5,447 bases of DNA, from positions 1 to 5,447 of the forward strand of contig CADBXH010000114.1 of NCBI GenBank assembly GCA_902798605.1, given 5' to 3'. Source of the DNA: an uncultured Ruminococcus sp. (GTDB lineage: Bacteria; Bacillota_A; Clostridia; Oscillospirales; Acutalibacteraceae). Numbering within the stretch: the stretch's first letter is position 1; the number at the start of each line of letters is the position of its first letter. Positions 1 through 4,608 of this stretch are shown piece after piece. Below the pieces are notes generated by a model. That model was not told the origin of the DNA. It was given only the letters and a program-made list of their open reading frames with translations, and ran no database searches. The position numbers and the translations under genes were made by a program.

Positions 1-1355
1 ATTCTGATAAGATTGTAAATATGTACACCTGCGGACCGACCGTGTACCACTACGCGCACATCGGCAACCTTCGCACCTACATTATGGAGGACGTGCTTGA
101 AAAATATCTACGCTTTGCGGGCTACAACGTCAACCGCGTAATGAACATCACCGACGTCGGACATCTCTCCAGCGACGCCGACACAGGCGAGGACAAGATG
201 CTCGCGGGCGCAAAAAGAGAGCACAAAAGTGTTCTCGAGATCGCCAAGTTCTACACCGACGCGTTTTTCTCTGACTGCGAAAAGCTCAACATCAAGCGTC
301 CCGACGTGGTCGAACCCGCGACAAACTGCATCGATGAGTTCATCAATATGATCTCCGTCCTGCTCGAAAAGGGCTACGCCTACATCGCAGGCGGCAACGT
401 GTATTTTGACACCTCAAAGCTCGACACCTACTATGTTTTCGGCAATATGAACGAGGAAGACCTTGCGGTCGGCGTGCGCGACAGCGTTGAAGAGGACGAA
501 AATAAGCGCAATAAGACCGACTTTGTGCTCTGGTTCACCAAGTCAAAGTTTGACGACCAGGAGCTCAAATGGGAATCCCCGTGGGGCTTGGGCTACCCCG
601 GTTGGCACATCGAATGCTCCTCGATCAGCTACAAGCACAACGGCGAGTACCTCGACATCCACTGCGGCGGTATCGACAACGCCTTCCCCCACCACACCAA
701 CGAGATCGCGCAGAGCGAGGCGTTCATCGGGCACAAGTGGTGCAAATACTGGTTCCATGTGCTCCACCTCAATGACGCGCGCGGCAAGATGAGCAAATCA
801 AAGGGCGATTTCCTGACCGTTTCTCTGCTCGAGAGCAAGGGCTACGATCCGCTTGTTTACAGGATGTTCTGCCTGCAAAGCCACTACCGCAAGCCGCTCA
901 CCTTTACATACGACAGCCTTGACAACACCGCAAAGGCTTACGAAAAACTGGTTTCGAGGATCTCAAACATCTCCCCCGACGGCGAGGTCGATCAAGCCAA
1001 GGCGGACGAGCTCATCGGCAAATTCAAGGAAGCGCTCGACAACGACCTAAACACCGCGCTCGGACTCACCGCGGTTTATGACGTCCTCAAAGCCGACGCG
1101 AACGGCGCGACAAAGCTCTATGTCATCGGCGAGCTGGACAAGGTGCTCTCGCTCGATCTTATAAAAGAAAAGACAGAGGAAGAGCCCAAGGCAAGCGATG
1201 ATTTGACCGCGGAGATCGAAGCGCTCATTCAGCAGCGCACAGAGGCTCGCGCCAACAAGGACTGGGCAACAGCCGACGCCATCCGCGACAAGCTAAAGGA
1301 TATGAACGTGACCGTGATCGACTCAAAAGACGGGATCACTTGGAAGATTAACTAA
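1..1355 (+). CDS. cysS: Cysteinyl-tRNA synthetase, 5' end outside the window
   Basis: Cytoplasmic class I aminoacyl-tRNA synthetase that charges tRNA-Cys with cysteine using ATP. The frame is open from base 3, so the ATG at 21 is internal; about 20 N-terminal residues lie outside. Counting that Met as residue 1, the signature HIGN is at 13-16 and KMSKS at 256-260. The four zinc ligands that select cysteine are present: Cys4, Cys199, His224 and Glu228, with the same 25- and 4-residue spacings as Cys209/His234/Glu238 of the E. coli enzyme. The text LDIHCGGID before PHHTNEIAQSEA is the variant I associate with gut Clostridia. The C-terminal third carries the DALR-like helical region and the usual basic tail ending DGITWKIN. 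The gene ends in TAA and is followed within 15 bp by an intrinsic terminator. No frameshift or missing key residue is visible. Confidence 0.97.
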   Translation, partial: SDKIVNMYTCGPTVYHYAHIGNLRTYIMEDVLEKYLRFAGYNVNRVMNITDVGHLSSDADTGEDKMLAGAKREHKSVLEIAKFYTDAFFSDCEKLNIKRPDVVEPATNCIDEFINMISVLLEKGYAYIAGGNVYFDTSKLDTYYVFGNMNEEDLAVGVRDSVEEDENKRNKTDFVLWFTKSKFDDQELKWESPWGLGYPGWHIECSSISYKHNGEYLDIHCGGIDNAFPHHTNEIAQSEAFIGHKWCKYWFHVLHLNDARGKMSKSKGDFLTVSLLESKGYDPLVYRMFCLQSHYRKPLTFTYDSLDNTAKAYEKLVSRISNISPDGEVDQAKADELIGKFKEALDNDLNTALGLTAVYDVLKADANGATKLYVIGELDKVLSLDLIKEKTEEEPKASDDLTAEIEALIQQRTEARANKDWATADAIRDKLKDMNVTVIDSKDGITWKIN

Positions 1356-1368
1356 ACTAAAAATATAG

Positions 1369-1395
1369 GGGCGTGCAATGCACGCCCGCTTTTTT
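1369..1395 (+). terminator. Intrinsic terminator of cysS
   Basis: An 8-bp GC-rich perfect stem, GGGCGTGC (1369-1376) with GCACGCCC (1380-1387), closes a 3-base loop. It is followed by GC and six T (1390-1395). It lies 14 bp after the cysS stop codon. The stem may also be one copy of a dispersed intergenic palindrome, since motifs like it recur in gut Clostridia; that part is recollection. Confidence 0.9.
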
Positions 1396-1411
1396 CTAAT
1401 AAAGAATTTTC

Positions 1412-1440
1412 TTGCTTTTTGTAAAATTGTATGATATACT
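1412..1440 (+). promoter_or_regulatory. Sigma-A promoter of the toxin-like transcript
   Basis: The -35 box TTGCTT (1412-1417), a 17-bp spacer and the -10 box TATACT (1435-1440), with an upstream TG at 1432-1433 giving an extended -10. The predicted start is G1447, seven bases after the -10, which is the first base of the 13-bp inverted repeat described below. The resulting RNA would run through a structured leader into the small peptide ORF at 1594/1600. Confidence 0.8.
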
Positions 1441-1446
1441 GACTAT

Positions 1447-1497
1447 GTAAAGAAACGGTGGCGGGCGCCGGTGGGCGCTTTCTCCGCCTTTTTTTAC
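1447..1497 (+). promoter_or_regulatory. 5' leader hairpin, terminator-like
   Basis: The first 50 bases of the predicted transcript fold almost completely. GGCGG (1460-1464) pairs with CCGCC (1484-1488), and GCGCC (1465-1469) with GGCGC (1474-1478), around loop GGTG, with a TTTCT bulge at 1479-1483. Seven T follow (1489-1495). The outer arm GTAAAGAAA (1447-1455) can also pair with the T run plus AC (1489-1497), 9 bp with one G-U. It can therefore be read as an early terminator or attenuator, or as a 5' stem that protects the mRNA and controls its folding. Sequence alone does not decide. Confidence 0.65.
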
Positions 1498-1525
1498 GTC
1501 TTATTTACATTTAAAGTTTGGCAAA

Positions 1526-1582
1526 ACGGCGGGTCAAAACCGGCGCAAATTGCCCTGCCGTGGCAACGGACGACACTCTCGT
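1526..1582 (+). promoter_or_regulatory. Two further stem-loops in the toxin mRNA leader
   Basis: ACGGCGGG (1526-1533) pairs with CCC plus GCCGT (1553-1555 and 1557-1561), eight base pairs with one bulged T; CAA/TTG (1535-1537/1550-1552) extends the stem inward. A second, small hairpin ACGA (1570-1573)/TCGT (1579-1582) with loop CACTC ends directly at the Shine-Dalgarno sequence AAAGGGGG (1583-1590). The untranslated leader is about 150 nt, long for so short an ORF, as is usual for type I toxin mRNAs. No known riboswitch class is recognised. Confidence 0.5.
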
Positions 1583-1593
1583 AAAGGGGGTGT

Positions 1594-1662
1594 ATGGCTA
1601 TGGAGTACATAGTAACAATTCTTATTATCGTATTTTTAATCATAGTTCTAATAAAGAAATAA
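1594..1662 (+). CDS. Small hydrophobic membrane peptide, candidate type I toxin
   Basis: This ORF encodes 22 residues from ATG 1594, or 20 from ATG 1600. The second start is preferred, because the strong Shine-Dalgarno AAAGGGGG (1583-1590) lies 9 bases before it but only 3 before the first. The peptide starts MEYIV, continues with a run of Ile, Leu, Val and Phe broken only by one Thr, and ends IKK. That is one short transmembrane helix with a positively charged end, the usual build of membrane-acting type I toxins (Fst, Ibs and similar). I do not recognise a specific family. Context supports the idea: its own promoter, a long structured leader, a hairpin starting at the stop codon, and a strong opposing promoter producing an antisense RNA to the 3' end. 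It could also be a small regulatory membrane protein. The ORF is real-looking; toxicity is inference. Confidence 0.72.
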   Translation: MAMEYIVTILIIVFLIIVLIKK

Positions 1663-1743
1663 CCGCCCTGTAGTACCAGTACAAGGCGGTTATTAATAAA
1701 ATAATCTAAATGTATTGCGAAACAGCTCATACCGTTTCTTTAC
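1648..1743 (-). ncRNA. Candidate antisense antitoxin RNA, about 95 nt
   Basis: Predicted from a near-consensus promoter (1778-1750) with start at 1743 and a hairpin terminator ending near 1650. The 5' end can form a 7-bp hairpin, GAAACGG (1738-1732) with CTGTTTC (1725-1719), loop TATGAG. An AT-rich middle follows, then the terminator hairpin. The RNA is complementary to the last codons and 3' untranslated region of the peptide gene, and its first 13 bases equal those of the toxin mRNA. This convergent layout with a shared 3' hairpin resembles the par/Fst system of pAD1. Its role in repressing the peptide is inferred. No ORF with a ribosome binding site was seen in it. Confidence 0.65.
1658..1694. 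terminator. Shared bidirectional hairpin of the convergent RNAs
   Basis: A perfect 10-bp stem, AATAACCGCC (1658-1667) with GGCGGTTATT (1685-1694), is extended by TGTA/TACA (1669-1672/1680-1683) across one mismatch. Read on the minus strand it is followed by a T-rich run (TTATTTCTTTATT), a good terminator. On the plus strand the run after the stem (TTATTAATAAAATAAT) is weaker. It overlaps the stop codon of the small peptide gene. Confidence 0.8.
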
Positions 1744-1749
1744 ACTCTC

Positions 1750-1778
1750 ATTATAAAGCATTTCCCGCAATAAGTCAA
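1750..1778 (-). promoter_or_regulatory. Strong sigma-A promoter of the antisense RNA
   Basis: On the minus strand TTGACT (1778-1773), a 17-bp spacer (1772-1756) and a perfect TATAAT (1755-1750). The predicted start is G1743. It is closer to consensus than the toxin promoter, as expected where the antitoxin RNA must be in excess. Confidence 0.85.
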
Positions 1779-1781
1779 TAG

Positions 1782-1810
1782 TAATAAAACCTTTTCCTCT
1801 GCCATAAACT
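1782..1810 (+). promoter_or_regulatory. Possible sigma-E-type sporulation promoter of the deacetylase
   Basis: CATAAACT (1803-1810) matches the sigma-E -10 consensus CATACAnT except at one position. Fourteen bases upstream, TAATAAA (1782-1788) matches 5 of 7 of the -35 consensus KMATATT. No good sigma-A promoter was found between 1744 and 1829. The start would fall near 1817, leaving a leader of only about 13 nt. In B. subtilis pdaB is a sporulation-sigma gene. This is a weak call from pattern matching. Confidence 0.3.
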
Positions 1811-1829
1811 GTTATGGAAGGGGATTTTT

Positions 1830-2597
1830 ATGAAGTATTTTATTTTGACAAAGAGGAGTTTATTTTCACTCGCGTTTTGCCTTTTGATCGGCGTAATGGC
1901 GGCAACGGTCGCGGTCGGCTCGGCGGTAAAGGCTGTCCAAACGGCGGCAGAGCCAAAGCAGGTCCCCGTCTACCGCGTTGAACAGGGCAAAAAGCAGGTC
2001 GCGATCTCCTTTGACGCAGCTTGGGGTGATGAGCAGACAGAGGAACTGCTTAATATTCTCGAAAAGAATAATGTCAAGGCAACATTCTTCCTCGTCGGCG
2101 ACTGGGTCGACAAATATCCCGACGATGTAAAGGAGATACACAAGCGCGGTCACGACATCGGCAACCACAGCGATACTCATCCGCATATGACTCAGCTCGA
2201 TCTGTCCGGTCAGACAAAAGAAGTTCAGGCGTGCAACGACAAGATCAAAGCGATAACCGGAGCGGCTCCCACGCTGTTCCGTCCGCCCTACGGCGACTAC
2301 GACAACAACCTTGTCAACTGCGTCAAGGGCTTGGGAATGTACTGCGTCCAGTGGGACGTCGACTCGCTCGACTGGAAGGATCCCTCGCCCGAAAAAATGG
2401 TAGAAACCGTGCTCAGCAAGGTCACGGACGGCTCGATAGTTTTGATGCACAACGGCGCAAAAAATACCCCCGCAGCTCTGCCGAAAATAATAAAAGGCAT
2501 ACGCGACAAGGGTTTTGAGATCGTTTTGATAAAAGACTTGCTCCCCGAAGGCGAGTACTACACCGACGTTCAGGGAGAGATGCATCTGTCGCAATAA
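1830..2597 (+). CDS. pdaB: Membrane-anchored polysaccharide deacetylase, PdaB type
   Basis: NodB-fold carbohydrate esterase (CE4 family) of 255 residues, expected to remove N-acetyl groups from peptidoglycan outside the membrane; in Bacillus PdaB is needed to keep the spore cortex intact. Residues 10-35 form one hydrophobic segment, a signal anchor or signal peptide. Motifs in order: SFDAAWGDE (60-68, Asp62 the likely catalytic base); NHSDTH (112-117, zinc ligands His113 and His117); RPPYG (151-155); WDVDSLDW (175-182); LMHNG (205-209, His207). The second Asp of the usual TFDD is Ala here, as in the related B. subtilis sequence LTFDISWGDER. The length matches PdaB. Start ATG 1830 follows GGAAGGGGA at 1816-1824. 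That site could be partly hidden by pairing with CCTTTTCC (1790-1797). No clear intrinsic terminator follows. The symbol rests on motif likeness; another CE4 deacetylase of the same clade is possible. Confidence 0.85.
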   Translation: MKYFILTKRSLFSLAFCLLIGVMAATVAVGSAVKAVQTAAEPKQVPVYRVEQGKKQVAISFDAAWGDEQTEELLNILEKNNVKATFFLVGDWVDKYPDDVKEIHKRGHDIGNHSDTHPHMTQLDLSGQTKEVQACNDKIKAITGAAPTLFRPPYGDYDNNLVNCVKGLGMYCVQWDVDSLDWKDPSPEKMVETVLSKVTDGSIVLMHNGAKNTPAALPKIIKGIRDKGFEIVLIKDLLPEGEYYTDVQGEMHLSQ

Positions 2598-2606
2598 ATC
2601 CCGGCA

Positions 2607-2631
2607 GAATGAATAGCGAATAACGAATCAT
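2607..2631 (+). repeat. Heptamer tract after the deacetylase gene
   Basis: Three consecutive 7-bp units GAATAGC, GAATAAC and GAATCAT (2611-2631), preceded by a partial GAAT (2607-2610). The units are degenerate but keep the period of 7. The tract runs directly into the palindromic element. Confidence 0.55.
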
Positions 2632-2818
2632 GAGGCTCCCCCAACGCTTTAGCTTTGGGGGAGCTGTCGCGTAGCGACTGAGGGGGCGGAGTATGTGTTT
2701 GTGCCGCGTTTTCCGTTGCAAATCATACCTTGCGCTAACGGAAACGCAGCCCCCTCCGACCAATTCGCTTAAAGCGAATTGCCCACCTCCCCCGTAACAA
2801 GTGACGGGGGAGGCTTTA
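2632..2818. repeat. Composite palindromic element of about 185 bp
   Basis: Five stems in a row. (1) GCTCCCCCAA (2635-2644) with TTGGGGGAGC (2655-2664). (2) GTCGC/GCGAC (2666-2670/2674-2678), loop GTA. (3) A long central arm: GAGGGGGC (2680-2687) with GCCCCCTC (2749-2756), enclosing GCGTTTTCCGTT (2706-2717) with AACGGAAACGC (2737-2747, one bulged T) and GCAA/TTGC (2718-2721/2730-2733). (4) CAATTCGC/GCGAATTG (2761-2768/2774-2781). (5) CCTCCCCCGT/ACGGGGGAGG (2786-2795/2804-2813). The outer ends are roughly inverted (GAGGCTCCCCC and GGGGGAGGCTTT). It carries no gene. It looks like a MITE or REP-like intergenic repeat; similar GC palindromes are common in gut Clostridia, by recollection. It may slow or end transcription from the deacetylase gene, but there is no T run typical of a terminator. 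Confidence 0.75.
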
Positions 2819-2820
2819 AA

Positions 2821-2868
2821 ACTTATTACTTTCACACTTAACTTATTCCTTATTACTTATTACTTAAC
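2821..2868 (+). repeat. ACTTATT heptamer tract
   Basis: Four in-register 7-bp units fill 2841-2868: ACTTATT, CCTTATT, ACTTATT, ACTTAAC. A further ACTTATT with a decayed neighbour stands at 2821-2834. The last unit abuts the T run of the minus-strand terminator. No gene is seen here. Confidence 0.65.
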
Positions 2869-2900
2869 AAAAGAGCTGCCAACGTTTCCGTCAGCAGCTC
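2867..2900 (-). terminator. Intrinsic terminator of the L,D-transpeptidase gene
   Basis: On the minus strand GAGCTGC (2900-2894) pairs with GCAGCTC (2879-2873). The stem continues as TGACG/CGTTG, closing a GAAA tetraloop, 12 bp in all with two G-U. It is followed by TTTTGTT. It lies 30 bp after the stop codon. Confidence 0.9.
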
Positions 2901-2903
2901 ACT

Positions 2904-2931
2904 GTTAATTGTTAATCGTTAATTGTTAATC
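2904..2931 (+). repeat. Perfect 14-bp tandem duplication, four 7-bp units
   Basis: GTTAATTGTTAATC occurs twice in direct succession (2904-2917, 2918-2931). Each copy is two heptamers, GTTAATT and GTTAATC. The second copy overlaps the stop codon of the minus-strand transpeptidase gene (2932-2930). Confidence 0.9.
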
Positions 2932-4483
2932 AGTACACAATTACCGGTGTGCCGGTCGATATGTTGTTATAAATGATCTTAACCTTATCGGTCGGAGTAT
3001 TTACACAGCCGTGCGAGCCGTCGCCCTTATAGATCGATCCGCCGAAGCGTGAACGCCAGCTTGCGTCGTGGATTCCGCAGCCGCCGCAAAACGCCATCCA
3101 GTACTGAACGAACGAGGAGTATCCGGGACCGCTGAGGGTCGTGTTTCTCGCGCGGGAATAAACCGAATGGAAGCCTCTGGGAGTGTTATGCCAGCCGTCT
3201 GCGTTACCTGTAACGACATCGGTCTCAACGATGAGCTTGCCGTTTTTGTAGTACCACATATGCTGTCTGTCAATGCTGATCTCAACGTATGTATTTCCCA
3301 TATTCTTGCCGAAGATCTTGCCGTTCACGGTCAGAGTACGGTTGATTGCAGTACCTGTTATGCTGTGCTGCTTTGTAACATACATCGGATATACGCGGAA
3401 CCAAAGCTTTTTGCCGGGCGAAAGTCTGGGAGAAGTGAACTTGTTCGACTTTGTGCTGCCGAGCTTTGTGCCCTTTGTCGCGTTAGCGCTTGTGTAGCAG
3501 TATATATCGTAGCGTGTAGCGTACTTGTTATAGTTCCAAACGAGGTCAACCCTTGAACGGCTTGTCGAGATCTTGAACGCGGGAGCGCCGAGACCCGAAA
3601 GGCATTTGAGCCTGTTAGCCGGTGAAGAATAGCTTGCGCCGTTGTTGCAATCTCTGAAGGTCTTGATATTATAAACGTAGATATTGCCGACCTTGATGTT
3701 TTTGTCGATCAACTTGCAGTTCTTTTTGCCGTAAATAGTCTTGTAAAGAACCTCTTTGTTGCCGGACTCGGGCGATGAACGATAAACCCTGTAGCCTGTA
3801 GCCTTGGTGTTCTGGTTCCATTTCAGCTCGATTATCTGTGAGGAACGGATCCTCATAAGTCCGGCGACCTTACCGGGCTGAGTCGCGGTCTTTTTAAGTG
3901 TGCGATTGCCCTCGTAGATCTTGCCCTTATAGTTAATAAATGCGGAAACCAGGAAATGATACTGAGTAGTGTTTCTGAGGCGGTTCAGCCTAAAGGTAGT
4001 AGCGCCCTTAACAGTGCCAGCCTTATGCCAGCCGCCCTCTTCACCGTCTGCATTATAATAGTATACAAAATAACCGGTCGCGTTCGGCACCGCGTTCCAT
4101 GTAAGTGTTATGCCGTTTGTATCGTAGCTCGTCTTTTGAAGATTTGTTACGTTACCGGGCACGGGAACCGGATCCTCCGCAGGTGCGTTGTTTGCGATGA
4201 TCTCTTCCTCGGCTTCTGCCGCAACGCTGTGTTCCTCGTCCATAGCGGCAATAGCGTCGGACTCTTGCTTTGCGCCGTCAAAGTCAACATCTTCGTTGGC
4301 GGCGAGGGTAACGTCTTCGTCCTCGTCCTCGTCAGCGCCGACATCCTCGGATTCTTCAACGGCAGCGACAACTTGTTCGTCATCATCCTCCGCAGCCGAA
4401 ACCGCGACTACGCTTGCCGCCGAAACCGCCATTACAGCGGCGAGAAAAATTGCCAAAAGTTTTTTTGATTTCCTCATTTTCAT
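2930..4483 (-). CDS. Exported L,D-transpeptidase with fibronectin-III-like repeats
   Basis: 517-residue YkuD-family enzyme that works outside the membrane, forming 3-3 peptidoglycan cross-links or attaching proteins to the wall. Residues 1-31 are a signal peptide (basic MKMRKSKK, hydrophobic core, likely cut near VSA-A). Residues 32-105 are very acidic and Ala-rich. Three fibronectin-III-like repeats follow at about 108-200, 204-293 and 297-386, each with a LxW start and a Y-x-V/I-Y core strand. The catalytic domain is about 397-517: TPRGFHSV, GIHDASW (His472) and SHGCVN (490-495, nucleophile Cys493), fitting HX17[ST]HGC. Start ATG 4483 is chosen because AAGGAG (4494-4489) lies 5 bases upstream and it opens the signal peptide. 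The longer frame to 4594 adds 37 residues without a ribosome binding site. Cys466 and Cys469 (FCGGCG) near the active site are unusual. The gene lies downstream of a small gene on the same strand and has its own terminator. Confidence 0.93.
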   Translation of the reverse strand: MKMRKSKKLLAIFLAAVMAVSAASVVAVSAAEDDDEQVVAAVEESEDVGADEDEDEDVTLAANEDVDFDGAKQESDAIAAMDEEHSVAAEAEEEIIANNAPAEDPVPVPGNVTNLQKTSYDTNGITLTWNAVPNATGYFVYYYNADGEEGGWHKAGTVKGATTFRLNRLRNTTQYHFLVSAFINYKGKIYEGNRTLKKTATQPGKVAGLMRIRSSQIIELKWNQNTKATGYRVYRSSPESGNKEVLYKTIYGKKNCKLIDKNIKVGNIYVYNIKTFRDCNNGASYSSPANRLKCLSGLGAPAFKISTSRSRVDLVWNYNKYATRYDIYCYTSANATKGTKLGSTKSNKFTSPRLSPGKKLWFRVYPMYVTKQHSITGTAINRTLTVNGKIFGKNMGNTYVEISIDRQHMWYYKNGKLIVETDVVTGNADGWHNTPRGFHSVYSRARNTTLSGPGYSSFVQYWMAFCGGCGIHDASWRSRFGGSIYKGDGSHGCVNTPTDKVKIIYNNISTGTPVIVY

Positions 4484-4549
4484 AAACGCTCCTTCTTTAA
4501 ATAATAACTGCCCCAAACATATACGCTTCCAACTTTTCGAGGCAATCAA

Positions 4550-4555
4550 ATTATA
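4550..4555 (-). promoter_or_regulatory. Possible -10 box upstream of the transpeptidase gene
   Basis: A perfect TATAAT on the minus strand, 67 bp before the ATG at 4483. The best -35-like match, GTGACA (4582-4577), is 21 bp away, which is too far for a standard sigma-A promoter, and no better -35 was found. It may be a weak internal promoter in addition to transcription from the gene at 4866. No terminator is visible between the two genes. Confidence 0.35.
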
Positions 4556-4608
4556 CAGTGTTAGCTGCAAAAAATCTGTCACTAAAAATCTCAAACAAAA
4601 AGATATGT

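Larger units (their letters stand above)
1447..1743. repeat. 13-bp perfect inverted repeat at the two RNA starts
   Basis: GTAAAGAAACGGT occurs at 1447-1459 on the plus strand and at 1743-1731 on the minus strand. In both places it begins exactly seven bases after a sigma-A -10 box, so both convergent transcripts should carry it as their 5' end. The 12 bases just upstream on each side (the -10 box and discriminator) match at 8 positions. The ends could be read as terminal repeats of a roughly 300-bp element, but no target duplication was seen, and the promoter reading explains the positions better. Confidence 0.85.

Noticed and set aside
21..1355. ATG at 21 as the start of cysS
   Set aside because: The frame is open to the window edge and the residues before it (SDKIVN) fit the strand that precedes MYTCGPTVY in the family, so this Met is internal.
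1498..1590. A known riboswitch in the small-peptide leader
   Set aside because: No conserved core of c-di-GMP, c-di-AMP, T-box, SAM or similar classes was found, only local hairpins.
1494..1730. 78-codon ORF on the minus strand across the small-peptide locus
   Set aside because: No promoter or ribosome binding site fits it, and it crosses the hairpin that ends the antisense RNA.
1447..1743. A transposable element bounded by 13-bp terminal repeats
   Set aside because: No target duplication was seen, and each repeat copy falls exactly at a predicted transcription start, which explains it without transposition. Not fully excluded.
1803..1818. CCATAA/TTATGG hairpin as a terminator before the deacetylase
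   Set aside because: It is short and AT-rich, and the T run after it is interrupted by the ribosome binding site; it is more likely chance or part of start-site masking.
2422..2835. 137-codon ORF on the minus strand
   Set aside because: It runs through the palindromic element and antisense to the deacetylase, with no start signals.
2632..2931. CRISPR array
   Set aside because: The repeats are palindromes or 7-bp tandem units with no unique spacers of constant length.
4484..4594. 37-residue upstream extension of the L,D-transpeptidase
   Set aside because: It has no ribosome binding site and would bury the signal peptide. ATG 4483 has AAGGAG at the right distance.
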